Shown here in pieces: positions 31,216-43,100 of a stretch of 64,000 nt of DNA. A program made the translations under genes and the position numbers. Location of the stretch: assembly GCA_949358305.1 (NCBI GenBank), contig OX442314.1, positions 53,081,369 to 53,145,368 on the forward strand. Direction: 5' to 3'. Within the stretch, counting starts at the first letter, position 1. Every line of letters starts with the position of its first letter. Under the pieces are notes generated by a model. That model was not told where the DNA came from. It did no database searches and saw only the letters and a program-made list of their open reading frames with translations. This DNA comes from Strigamia acuminata. Taxonomy: Eukaryota; Arthropoda; Chilopoda; Geophilomorpha; Linotaeniidae.

Positions 31216-32025
31216 AATTAGCTATACAGTAGAAAGTAACAGCGTTCTGATTAGTGTTCACAGTTTTATCAGGCGCCCTCAACGGGATCAGTGGCTCTGA
31301 CTCTGTACATCATGCTGGGTTAATAGTGGCGCCAAAACGCTTGCCGAGCCTCCCCCCCCCCCCCCCGTAGGGGTTGAACGGCTAACTTGGTTGTATAGTG
31401 TTGGACAAGAATTTGTTAATGAAACTTTTGTAGATCTGGAGTTATCCCTGAATTGTTACTGTGAGGAGTCTAGAGTGTACGCCGGCACTCGCAGGTTAAA
31501 GTATATTTGCTCACCCAAGAGCAAAGAAAGAGATACAGATATGCATACAATTTGGTAGCGCATATGTTCGGCCCACCGTTGTGGTCGCGGGGTTCAATCC
31601 GCCCTTTCAACCAACCGTAGTTGTCTCAATCACCGTTCATCCCCCCCCCCCCCGGACCCACCACCAGCTACTGACCATACCCGAGGGACCTGGAAGTGTG
31701 CTGACGGTCACGAGCCGCGAGAGGAGCAGTACGATAGGGGCGGGATTGGTAAAACGAGTCGCCAATTTCCGAACCGCCCTCATTTCGTCACCTCAACTGA
31801 ACTTTGACAAAAGTTAATGGATCGATAGGTAAATGGGCTACGCACCCAATGGCGTCACTAATGGCGACGAGGCATTTTGCTACCCCAAACCCCCCAGCCT
31901 GAACCTAGGAAGGAAGGGAGGAATGATCACCTGAACTCCTTTAGCCGCCCGGACTCAAACCTGAGCCAGTGACGTTGACAGGGGGTACCACGAGGAGGTG
32001 GGAGTAGGATTTTATCCCCCCCCCC
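31216..32025. other. Non-coding stretch with three poly-C runs
   Basis: No gene is seen. C runs lie at about 31,352-31,366, 31,641-31,653 and 32,016-32,025, the last followed by 12 A. On the minus strand GGTTTGAGTCC (near 31,950) resembles a Pol III B box, but no convincing A box or tRNA fold accompanies it. Confidence 0.5.
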
Positions 32026-32460
32026 AAAAAAAAAAAAGATAGGCAGTCAGAAGTTTCGATTTATGCTTGGGGTCATTGTCTTGTTGAAAATACCACCATC
32101 TTCTTAACCCCAGCTTTATCTTGGATGGAGCCAAATTAGTTTCTAAAATGTCTTCATACTTCTTACTATCCATAATTACGTCAATGCACTGCAAATTTCC
32201 AGTTGCATTGTTGGCAAAACAACCCCAGACCATAACAGAAGGTGGATGTTTGATTGTTGGGTGCACATGCTTGATGTTGAATGCAGTTCCATCTTTTCTG
32301 TACACTGTTTTCTTCCTTTGTTTCAACAGGGTAAACTTGCTTTCGTCACTCCAGATCACAGACTCCCAAAATTTGAGTGGTTTATCAACATATTTGAGAG
32401 CAAATTCCAATCTCCTTTTTTTGTTTTTAGTATAGATGTAGGGTTTTTGGCGTGCTCTTC
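32026..32460 (-). pseudogene. Tc1-like transposase fragment
   Basis: The protein part carries YTKNKKRRLEFALKYVDKP, then the first catalytic aspartate in VIWSDESKF, a KHPPSVMVWGCF strand, and the second aspartate in YFQQDNDPKHKS. The DNA-binding N-terminus and the C-terminal catalytic D/E are missing; sequence runs into an A/C homopolymer at 32,016-32,037. It joins the pogo-like gene at about 32,460 in the same orientation. It is a different lineage from the Tc1-like element at 32,692-34,312, which is on the other strand. Confidence 0.85.
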
Positions 32461-32691
32461 CTCGCAAAGATTCAAAACTGGATTGTTTAGATGCGACGAC
32501 AAATTGTCACCAATCATGACTTTTGTCCCTGGTGTGTTTTTCGCCCATGGTAAAATTATTTTCAAAAAATAATCCTCGAAACACTGATTATCAAACCAGC
32601 CTGATGTAGTGCGAGTGCGATTGTAAATGGTTTTATCTGGTCCACCGATACACTATGGAACCCACAACTGTTTATCCTTATAAACGACATA

Positions 32692-34312
32692 CTAGTGGAA
32701 AGCATAAGTTTGGAAACATCAATAATTCCAAAAAATATTTTTTCTTTCACCTTTGTTGTGTGGAAATAAATTATTGACAAATATGACGAGTTACTACACA
32801 TTGTTGCCCTTTTATTCAGCTTCAAAACAAAGTGTTCGAACTTAAAAAAAAAATAAAAAATGACAGAGAAATGATGATTTTTCTTCATCTGTTCCGAAGC
32901 AAAAATATGGAAATATGTGTTCCCTGTTGCAAAAGTTTAGAAACTTGACGATTGCACATGATGTAGAAGCATTTACACAGTCAAATCAGATAACTAATCA
33001 CGTGATTGTAACATAAAATCACTTAAGATCAAACATGGTGTTAAGTGCGGATGAAAAACAAATTTTAGTGAACATGCGAGCTAAGAAGAAAACTCATGAC
33101 TGAAATTGCTAACTTTTTGAAGATGTCCCCATCATGCATCAACAAATGCTTGTAAATGTGTAAAAGAAGATGGTGGAAAGGTCATATCGGCTAGAAAACG
33201 TTTTGGAAGACCCCTAAAATCTACAGAATGCAAGATTCAGATCCTCAAAACACTTGTCAGGAATCAACCAAAGCTCTCTGCCAATGAATAACACATTAAA
33301 TGGCAACTTGAACCAGGTATAACAGTCCCAAAAGACATTGTTCTATGGAAACTTAAAAGTATAGGCTACAGATCTGAAGTTCCAGGATGCAAATCATACA
33401 TGAACAACAAACAAATTTGTAAGTGGCATGCACGAGCCACGGAAATGTGGAATTCGGTTATTTTCTTCGATAATTCTAAGTTCTACTTGTCATTTGGGGA
33501 TCAGGGAGTCCATGTTTAACGATGAAAAGGCAAAGAAAATAATCCAAAATGTCTGAACACCGCTGTGAAGTATCCCCTCAGCCTAATGATCTGGGTTTGC
33601 ATATCCTCCAAAGGCCCAGGACAGTTAACATTCATAGAAGGAACAGTAAATGCTGGGAAATATTAACAGATTCTCAAGGAAAGTCTATTGCCATCAAAGA
33701 GAGTTTTATTTGGGCCAACAAGTAACCTTCATGCAAGATGGAGCACCCTTCCATATGGCCAAGACCGTAATGAAATGGTTTTAAACAAAAAAAAATCACT
33801 TTTACCTTGGTCAGGTAACTCATCAGATATGAATTCGATGGAAAATATTTAGCTGCTGATGAAGAAACGATTAAGAGCTCACAAACCCAGAAATGAAAGC
33901 TGCAATAACACAAGTGTGAGAATCAATCACCCAAGAGGATGACAAAAACTGACATCATCAATGGCGAGAAGAATAGCCGCAGTGATCAGGAGAAAGCGCC
34001 ATCCTACCAAATACTGAGGTAAAAGTCATTTATAAAGGTGGTTTTAATTTTTTTACTTCAAGTTTCTAAACTTTTGCAACAGGGAACAAATATTTCCATA
34101 CTTTTGCTTTGGAACAGATGAAGAAAAATCATCATTTCTCTCTCATTTTTTATTTTTTTTTAAGTTCAAACACTTTGTTTTGAAGCTGAATAAAAGGGCA
34201 ACAATGTGTATTAACTCGTCATATTTGTCAATCATTTATTTCCACACAACAAAGGTGGAAAAAAAATATTTTTTGGAATCATTCATGTTTCCAAACTTAT
34301 GCTTTCCACTAG
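32692..34312 (+). mobile_element. Tc1-like transposon with ~255-bp inverted repeats
   Basis: Ends read CTAGTGGAAAGCATAAG and its reverse complement, flanked by TA (32,690-32,691 and 34,313-34,314). Inverted repeats pair from 32,692-32,948 to 34,058-34,312. The long repeats and central single gene resemble Minos/S-type Tc1-like elements. It is inserted within the pogo-like pseudogene, whose protein homology resumes on both sides of the TA. Confidence 0.92.
33035..34020 (+). pseudogene. Tc1-like transposase pseudogene
   Basis: Transposase homology is read across all three frames with many stops: an N-terminal ADEKQILVNMRAKKK start, a KRFGRPLKST linker, LVRNQPKLSANE, the first aspartate in VIFFDNSKFYLSFG (about 33,460), LMIWVCISSKGPG, the second aspartate in FMQDGAPFHMAKTVMKW (about 33,730), and the third acid in NSSDMNSMENI followed by a stop (about 33,840). 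All three catalytic acids of the DD34E triad survive, but the gene is dead through frameshifts and nonsense changes. Confidence 0.85.
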
Positions 34313-35074
34313 TAGATAGGTAAGGTTTTACCATCGCCAGTAGCTGTCATCATGAGTGAAATTGCACTTTTTGAACTATTGATGATTCAAACAGGATACT
34401 AGGTTTGGTGATAGCTTTCGAAGCTCCTGGATTATCAGTTAGGTTAGTTTCGTCATAATTTACAATGTTCTCTTTGGGGCCGTGGATTTGTTACGACCTT
34501 GTTACAGGGGGGGGAGGGGGTCTAAAAATCGCAAAATTAGCGTTACGTAATTTATGGACGCCCCCTTTTGGAACGTTTCGGATTGTAGCTTCAAGATTTT
34601 TGAAATATTCCTTAACCTTAACCATTTCTGCCATATTGTTCGCACATGTTTCCCGTAATCCGCGCCGAGAGTTCATTGTGTCTTTTTAAAAAAGGGGTAA
34701 CAAAGTCTGGGCCTGGCATGTTGTCCGCAAATTGTCGAACTTTCATTTCTTTATAGTCCAAATAATCTTGAATTATCATGCTAAGATCTCGTTTTATAAT
34801 AGGGAAACCGTATGATGACATCAACAACAAATGCTTGACAACGATTTTTTCCTCCACTTCACTAACTTGTAAGTATGGGTTGACCACCAATCTTATTTGC
34901 ATATTTTCCACTAATTTTGGACTGAAGTGTACTTCTGGGAATGTTGTAATGAAAAGCAGCCTCACGTTGTGACATGTTCCCACTTTTAACCTGGTCAACA
35001 GCTTCTTTGATTTTTTCTTCATCACGAACAGTATAACGGCGACATCTTGGTTGTGAATGATACTCTCTGGGCAT

Positions 35075-35656
35075 TGTTAACTAATAATAAAATAATTGTA
35101 ATAAACAATAAAAGGTATAACAAACAACAAACTGGCTTTTTTAGAAGACAACACATATGATTCTGGAGGCTTCCATGACAGTTTGCAACGTCACAGATGA
35201 TGTCAGAATGCAAAATCTTTGCATCATCTTGATTGCCACCGCTGGGGTGAATTTGTCTGTTGGTAAAAAGCTTACCACTTGGAAACCATAAGAATTAGAC
35301 CCTCGATTTTTTTTATACTTTAAAAATTTATTGGAGGAGGAGCACAGAAAAAATCAGGTTTAAAACTTTGTAACTTTTTTTTTCCAGACCTCTTTTCCTA
35401 GCCATTATTTTAGCTTACCCTCTACTGACACCTGTTTAGAATTATTTTTAGAGTAAACTATAAAAGATATATGACCAAAAGATTTTTTACTGAATCCCTA
35501 AGATATCAAAGTATATGTGTATATTTTTACATTGCGAAAAAAAAAAAATCCAGAAACAGAATGAATTTTTTTCTCAAATTTAAATATTTGGCCGATTTCT
35601 TTCCAGCAGTCCGAAATCACCCCGTTTTACGGTAGTCAATAAATACAACATTCTTT
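35075..35656. other. No recognisable gene
   Basis: AT-rich DNA upstream of the pogo-like start. I see no inverted repeat partner for the pogo element here and no coding signal. Confidence 0.6.
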
Positions 35657-35892
35657 GTTCGATGTAAAAATCCATTTTTCGATGCAAAAATCTATTTTTC
35701 GATGAAAAAATCCATTTTTCGGTGCAAAAATCCATTTTTCGATGCAAAAATCCATTTTTCGATGCAAAAATCCATTTTTCGATGCAAAAATCCATTTTTC
35801 GATGCAAAAATCCATTTTTCGATGCAAAAATCCATTTTTCGATGCAAAAATCCATTTTTCGATGCAAAAATCCATTTTTCGATGCAAAAATG
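35657..35892. repeat. 20-bp minisatellite, about 12 units
   Basis: Unit GATGCAAAAATCCATTTTTC, tandem and nearly perfect, with single-base variants in the first four units. Because 20 is not a multiple of 3, every frame reads the same 20-residue peptide period on each strand, which explains the long open stretches here. They are not genes. Confidence 0.97.
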
Positions 35893-36029
35893 CAACAAAG
35901 TAGTAGAAAAAGCGTTTTTAGACGGAAAATAGCCTTTATTAGATGGGAAAAGATCACAATTTGACGTTGAAAGCGGCAAACAAGCCTTAAATTTTATAGA
36001 AATTAGATGAAATTTATCCAAATATATTC

Positions 36030-36591
36030 TTCTATTATTTTTTTTCCTATCAGGCTATCACCTCTCCCACCTCACTACTCAAATCAATAAAACAAGTCCC
36101 GAAACAACCGAACACAGATGGCGCCAACAGTCCCAACAGTCCAAAAATCAAACAAATGAATTCACCTAAACCCAAACCCAAACAATTTCCACCCAAACCA
36201 CCCAAACCAAAACAAAAACAACCAAAATAAAAATAAAACCCCCAAAAAAACGACCCACCAAAACAAAACGAAACGAAAAATCAATCCAAACGAGCAATCA
36301 ACCTCTCTTTGACCAATCATCCCTCGAGCTCCCCCATGACGTCACCTAACATCGCTTCACCTGTGCGATCACGAATAATTTGACCTTGCATTTTTTCCCC
36401 CACACCTCGTCTATTAACCTTGTACTTTTGACAGCGCAGGCCGCGGCGCAATGGCTCTAGCCGGAATGTGACTCCAACAACAACGAGCCAACATCTCGAG
36501 CCCCAAACATGCTCGTCCGCTCATCCAGCCGCAACCGAGCAACACCGAACGTCGCTGCAGGAGACGCCGACACGCAGCGCGATCGCAACGG
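36030..36591 (+). promoter_or_regulatory. Presumed promoter and 5' UTR of flamingo
   Basis: The sequence shifts from A/C-rich to GC-rich towards the gene, with CpGs clustering from about 36,420. Candidate sites, by motif only: CCAAT near 36,313, a CRE-like palindrome TGACGTCA at 36,337-36,344, and an E-box CACCTG at 36,358-36,363. No convincing TATA box sits at a fixed distance from the start codon. An upstream non-coding exon cannot be excluded. Confidence 0.4.
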
Positions 36592-39500
36592 ATGATGGTG
36601 GCCGCGCAACCGGCCCGATGCCTCGCAGCCGCCCGCGGCCCCAATATGGCCAGCCCAATGGTGCTCGTGTTGCTTCTCTCATCAATCCCCACCGTCCACT
36701 CGTTCTTCACGGTGCCGGTGCTGGACACGGCGCCCGGTTCGCCGCTTTTTGACGCCAGCTTAGGCGGGCAGCGGAGCTACAAATTCGACAATCACCGCAC
36801 CATGAGTTATGCGCATCAAGTCGTGCATGTAAACGCGAGCACGGGCATACTGAGTCTGGCGACGCCGCTCGCGTGCGCGAAACTGGTCGTGTACGTCGAA
36901 TCGAGAGAGAAAATCAGGCACGACTCGCCGCTGCAGATGATCGATTACACGTCGAGCCCCGTCGAGCTCAGCTTCGCGGGCGGGAATTGCCGGCGCAAAT
37001 ACGCTTCCGTAAATCCGCCGCGAACCGTGATCGATCCCGTAATCGTGACCGTGGCCGTGCGCAGGCTCGAGGACGTCGGCATGTGCTTCAGACGCAGCCA
37101 GTTGGTGCTCAATTTGAACGGGATTTTGCCGCGCGGCGTCGCCAACTGCTCCGTGTTCTACGAAAACCCGGACGACATTCGCTTCAAGGTGGAGCGCAGC
37201 GGCGGCGACCTCGTCTCGGCCGTCGACTGGTGCGGCCACGAGGACAGCTGGAAGATCGGAGTGAGGTTCAGACTCAAGTGCGGCGCGGCGTGGTCGGATC
37301 ACGCCCTGGTCGTTCTGTTCCATCCGACCGGCGTGGACAACTTCGACAACAACGTGCAGCGGCGGAAAGTGATGGTGCGACTGCGGCGGACGTTCGAGAA
37401 CAAATCGCCGTACTTCGACAGCGTGCAGTACACGGCGCACGTGCCCGAGGAGAACGATAAAGGGTTGGTCGTGACGACCGTGACGGCGTCGGACCCGAAC
37501 CACGACCCGATCACGTATTCCATGCAGGCGTTCATGGACACGCGCAGCCAAAACATGTTCAAAATAGACGAGAATTCGGCCGTGGTCACGACGACGGTCA
37601 AGCTGGACCGGGAGTACATGGACATGCACGTTTTTCGCATCGTGGCCGTGGACAATGGCGACCCGCCGCTGTCGGCGACCACCACGCTGCAGATCAACGT
37701 GGTCGACGAGAACGATCATCCGCCCGTGTTCGAGCAGGAGACGTACGAGACGAGCGTGAGGGAGAGCGTTTCGGTCGGCTCGACCGTCGTGACGGTCAGA
37801 GCGACCGACCACGACGGCGGACTGAACGCGGACATCATTTACAGCATTTTGAACTTGAACGGCGCGAACGAGGCTTTCCGCATCGATTCGCGCAGCGGCA
37901 TTCTGACGACGCATCTGCCTTTGGACAGGGAACGGACGGACCATTACGAAGTGCTGGTTCTGGCCAGCGATCAGGCGCACTTGGCCAACAGGAAAAGCGC
38001 GACGGCGACGGTGTCGGTGTCGGTTTTGGACGACAACGACAACTACCCGCAGTTCAGTCAACGCACTTACAGCGTGCTGGTGCCCGAAGACGTCGATTGG
38101 ATGAAAAACCCGGTCGTGGCGGTGGTCAATGCGACGGACAGAGACATCGGGGCGAACAGCGTCATCCGGTACTCCATAATCGGCGGGAACACGCAGGGTC
38201 ACTTCACGATCGATAGCGCTAACGGAAACATTAGAATACTTTCGCCGCTGGACTACGAAAGCATGAAGAGTTACCGGCTGATAGTCCGCGCCCAGGACAG
38301 CGGATCCCCGTCGCGCTCGAACACCACTCAGGTTTTGGTGAACGTTCAGGACGTGAACGACAACGAGCCGAAGTTTTACACGACAGTATTCCAGGAGTCC
38401 GTTACGGAAAACGTGCCGGTCGGGACTAATATAGTGCGCGTTCAGGCGTACGACGCGGATGACGGCGAAAATTCGGAAATAACGTACGCTATCAAGAATG
38501 GCCCGGAGAACATGCCCATTGGGATCGATGGTAAGACCGGGTGGATCGGCACGGTGAGGGAAGTGGATAGGGAGGAGAGGGGGTCGTACGAGTTTATCGT
38601 GGAAGCGTCGGATCACGGAACCCCGGCGAAGACGTCCACGGCGTCCGTCACGATAGTTGTGCACGACATCAACGACAACGATCCGGTTTTCGAACCCAAG
38701 GCGTACGAGGCGATCATTTCGGAGACCGATCCGCCGGGAACTTCGGTGGTGAGCGTGACGGCGACGGATTTGGACGAAAGCCCCAAACTGACGTACCAGA
38801 TAACGGACGGGAACAGCAGGGGAAGGTTTAACATGAACAGCCAATCGGGTTTGGGGCTCATTTCGATCGCCCAGCCGCTGGATTACAAAATGGAGAAGTA
38901 TTTCGAGTTGACCGTCACGGCCGTCGATGCCGGCGGAAGATCCGCCAACGCTTTGGTCAAGATTAATGTGACGGATGCGAACACTCACCGACCGATGTTC
39001 GAGCCCACTCCGTACTCGGTCACCGTTCTGGAGGACGTGCCGGTGGGAACTACCGTGTTGGTGATGTCGGCGAGCGACGGCGACGTTGGCGAGAATGCGC
39101 GGATAACGTACACTATGGACGAAGTCGACGAGTTTGAAATCAACCCGGTGAACGGAGCCATCGTGACCGTGAAGGAGCTCGACAGGGAGACCAAGGCGGG
39201 ATACACCGTAACCGTGACTGCGCAGGACCACGGCATTCCGCCGTTATCCGACACTACGGACGTCGAAATCGTGGTTTTGGACGTCAACGACAATCCGCCA
39301 AAGTTCGGCGAAAGTAGTTATGTCGGGGATATTCGCGAGGATGCGCTGATAGGGACGAGCATTCTGCAACTGTCGGCCGTGGACGAAGACCAGGGACTCA
39401 ACGGACGAATACGATATACTTTTGTTGGCGGCAACGACGGCAACGGGTTCTTCAACATCGATCCCACTTCGGGGATAATCCGAATAGAGAGGCTTTTGGA

Positions 39501-40168
39501 CAGGGAAACGACCCCGCAGTACTCGTTGAAGGCGTTTGCGGTGGACAGAGGAAGTCCGGCGCTCCAGTCCGCGGTGAACATAACGATAAATGTGGACGAC
39601 GTCAACGATAATCCTCCCAAGTTTGCAACGGACCGCTTTAAACTGTTTGTGGCCGAGAACAGTCCCATAGGATCGACCATCGGCGAAATACGGGCCGTCG
39701 ATCCGGACGAAGGTTCAAATGCCGATATCATTTACAGCATTGCGGGGGGACCCGACGCGGGTGCTTTCGTCTTGACGACTCGGGGCGACGTGGCCGAACT
39801 TACTTCCAGAGTCGAACTGGATTACGAATCGCCGAAGAAGAAGTTTGAGTTGGTCATCAGAGCGGCGTCGCCGCCGTTACAAAATGAAGCCAACGTCGAG
39901 GTTTGGATTCAGGATGTGAACGACAATGCGCCTGTTTTGGAGAGTTTTCGGATAGTGTTCAATAACTTTAAGAATCACTTTCCCACCGATGTGATCGGGA
40001 GGGTTCCGGCGTTTGACGCCGACGTTAGCGATAATTTGACTTATCGCTTCGTGTCTGGGAATAATGCCAATTTGTTGCTGCTCAACACGACAACCGGAGA
40101 GATTAAACTCAGTCGGAATCTGAACACGAATGTTCACATTCATGCAGCCATGGAAGTTAGTGTTTCAG
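36592..40168 (+). other. flamingo exon 1: signal peptide and nine cadherin repeats
   Basis: A single 3.6-kb exon encodes the signal peptide (hydrophobic VLVLLLSSIPTVHS), a ~240-residue N-terminal region, and nearly all of nine cadherin repeats from about residue 268 to 1,192. Each repeat shows the calcium-binding set: an E near the start, an A-D-x-D or ATDxD-like motif, LDRE/LDYE and a terminal D-x-N-D-N-x-P (for example DENDHPP, DVNDNPP). Repeat 5 ends DANTHRP instead of DxNDNxP, so one inter-repeat calcium site is probably weakened. The exon is markedly GC-richer at third positions than the downstream exons. Donor CAG|GTTAGT. Confidence 0.92.
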
Positions 40169-43100
40169 GTTAGTATAGTTTACCGGTGAAGAATTAGCGT
40201 TGAAATTGGTCGAGCCTTGTTATAAAAAGTGTTAGTTTCCGTTTATTATAACGACTGTGCACTGTATAATATATTTTTGAACCGAATGGATCTCTACACG
40301 GAAGCAATTTTATTGGTTCTAATTTATGATAATGTCATCGATGTCGGAAAATTGTTTACACTATAATTATGTTTTTTTCTCCCTGTGGGAATTAAATGGG
40401 AACTGCTTTTAATATTGTTATGCACTTTCTGCTTGACTGCAATCCGAATTTATTCCATCATTGTCGCCATTTTAATATGAGTAATTGGGCAATGTGGTTT
40501 TACTCAAGAGGGCATTTCTACCATTTAATTCTTTGAAATATTTAAGGTGCTTTTAACTTTAATGTCTGAAAGAACCTGAAAATTGCATTTAGTTGTCATG
40601 GAGCCTCAGTGTGCAAAATTCAACAGCTGCAGAAGCTGTTTTGGAACTGCCATCTGCATAAATTAAACAGTAGGCAGAAATGTGTTCACAAGCAGTTTAG
40701 TCTTTATGACTTTATGAATGTGCTTATTACGCTTGATGAGTTCATTATGGCGCACTATGTGGTAAAAAGAATTTAGAAAAATGAACACATGTGTAGAAGG
40801 TTAAATGTGTTATGTAAATTTATTGATAGGGTAATGATATTGGCTGAATGGGCAAACATTGAAAAAATAATTTCAAAATGAATTGCATGTTGTTTATATT
40901 TAATTAAAAAGCATGTAAATATATGATTTCATGGGTGGGTGAATAAGAACAAGGATAAAGCGGGAAATGTGAATGAAACATGCCTGGCTAAATTTAAAGG
41001 ACTGAAAAAAAGTTAATATGGAGTAATTTATTTTGTCACTACATAAAGGAAGAAAAAAAGTTTTAATTTTTTTAATTTTTTAATTTTTTATATTTTTATT
41101 TTATTTTTATTTTTAACGTTGCAGTTAATTTGAGCAAATTTAATGGCATTGACCTCTAGAAATTGTTATTGAAACTGAATTTCATTTTCTCAGCAATTTG
41201 GATTTGGAAGAACCCTGTGTGACACACAGGCCATGAATTGGTGGCCTCTCTAGCAAATCAATATTTCCACACTCGTCAATGTCAATAGTAGGGTCACGTA
41301 CATTAGGAGATGAAGCTGATTGGCTCTTAACCTATTTCTCGTCCCTTCGATTTTCTAAGATCTTACATTCTCCTGCTGAGGAATCTAGTTCCACCAGTGT
41401 CTTGAGAAAAATGTTGAAATAATTTTTGGTGTCATTAAAAAGTAATTTATTTTTATCTTGGAATATCCTGGAGAAGGAATTTAAAGTGATTTAAGCAAAG
41501 AGTAAAAAAAAGTGAATTAAAAATCAGGTTCTGTGGATATTAGCATTTCAAGCTTCCTAATGAAAATTTTGTAAACAATGCTTTTTTTGCTGTTGGGTTT
41601 GTGAATTTTTGCGTGTAGTCACAACCATTAAAAAGTCAATGTAATTTGTATGCTGCAAATTCATCCCAGTGCAGTGATTCATCAGTGAAAATTGATTTCG
41701 CTATAAAAACCTAAAAAAATAAATAATAATAATATGATAAACAAAGATGGAGATTTGCTGATATAAAAGAAATTATAAATAAATTTGATAACATAATTAC
41801 ATAATCTAAAATAATATGTAATCTTAGCAATGCAGATCTCGCCGATTCATAACGATAACGGCTTTTATTTCGCTGTTACATATATTTCATCATTAATACA
41901 GTTGTTTTATTATTTCTTTGCTGATTTTACATTAGTTTTATGCAATTTATAATCTTATTCTATAACTTTAAAAAGAAAAAAAATTAATTATGATGACCTA
42001 AAATGAGTTAAAATGAATAAAAATGACTAAAAATGACATAAAACAAAATGTATTCTTTATTTTCAGATGGCATAAATGAAGTTGGGGCTGAATGTGGCCT
42101 TACCGTATTATTAGTAACTGATGCAATGCTTTACAACAGCGTGACAGTTCGGCTAAACGAAATGTCGCAAGAAGGATTCTTATCGCCTTTATATAACTTT
42201 TTTATTGAAGGTTTAGCCGCTATCATACCATGTCCCAAAGAAAACATTTACATTTTTAACATTTTGGTAAATACTCTATTATTATCATCACGATATATTA
42301 TTTTCCATTTATTTACCTTAAACATATTCGCAGGATGACACCGACGTAGACGCGAGAATCTTAAACGTCAGCTTTTCGGTAAAGAAGTCGGACAACCCCG
42401 AGGACTACTTTTACACTCCACAATATCTGATGGAAAAAGTTTACCTCAACAGAGCTATTCTAGCCAAGTTGTCGACGGTCAAAGTGAGTCTCCCAGCAAA
42501 AGTGCATGTCGTGTCGAACTAATCCGATTGAATCCTACAATTAGGTCTTGCCTTTCGATGACAATCTGTGTGTTCGCGAACCCTGTCCCTATTTCGAGGA
42601 ATGCATGTCTGTTTTGAAGTTTGGCAATGCGTCCGGCTTCATTTCGTCTAATACTATTCTCTTTCGTCCCATCTATCCCGTCAACACTTTTGCATGCACT
42701 TGTCCGCCTGGTTTTACAGGTAATCATGGTTTGTCGTTGCAATATTTTGAGCGTTTATTTATTTGAGATTTATATTTTCAGGAATGCAAAAACATTATTT
42801 GTGCGACAGCGAAGTAAATCTGTGTTATTCAAACCCGTGCGGGCAAAACGGGTCGTGCGTGCAGAGGGAAGGCGGTTACACTTGCGCGTGTAACGAAGGA
42901 TTTACCGGTAATTGCCGAAATGGCGTACGTGGTTCTTTGACGGCTGATTCGTTGAATGTTTTAGGAAAGAATTGCGAGGTTGATTTGAATGCGGGATCTT
43001 GCGGCGCAAATGTTTGTCGAGGAGGCTCCAATTGTGCTAAACTAATTCAGGGCGGGTTCATATGCGAGAATTGTCCGTTCTACTCGTTCCACACGCGCCT

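Larger units (their letters stand above)
32461..35074 (-). pseudogene. pogo/Tigger-like (CENP-B-type) transposase pseudogene, interrupted
   Basis: Minus strand, in order: psq-type HTH (RRYTVRDEEKIKEAVD..MSQREAAFHYNIPRSTL, 35,040-34,900); a frameshift; CENP-B-type HTH (GFPIIKRDL...FADNMPGPDFVTPFLKRH, about 34,820-34,690); the first DDE strand YDETNLTDNPG (about 34,440); then a 1.6-kb insertion; then VVYKDKQLW, a GGPDKT..YNRT..SGWFDNQCFEDYF segment and MIGDNLSSHL with the second aspartate (about 32,680-32,480). The catalytic third acid is lost where Tc1 sequence replaces the gene at about 32,460. Several stops and frameshifts are present. Confidence 0.85.

Noticed and set aside
31940-31965. tRNA gene or tRNA-derived SINE
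   Set aside because: Only a B-box-like match on the minus strand; no cloverleaf, no paired A box at suitable spacing.
35657-35892. CRISPR-like array
   Set aside because: Units are contiguous 20-bp repeats with no unique spacers, in a eukaryotic context.
36760-39231. 823-codon open frame on the minus strand opposite flamingo exon 1
   Set aside because: The peptide is His/Arg/Val-rich low-information sequence mirroring the GC-rich cadherin exon; stops are absent because of third-position GC, not because of coding.
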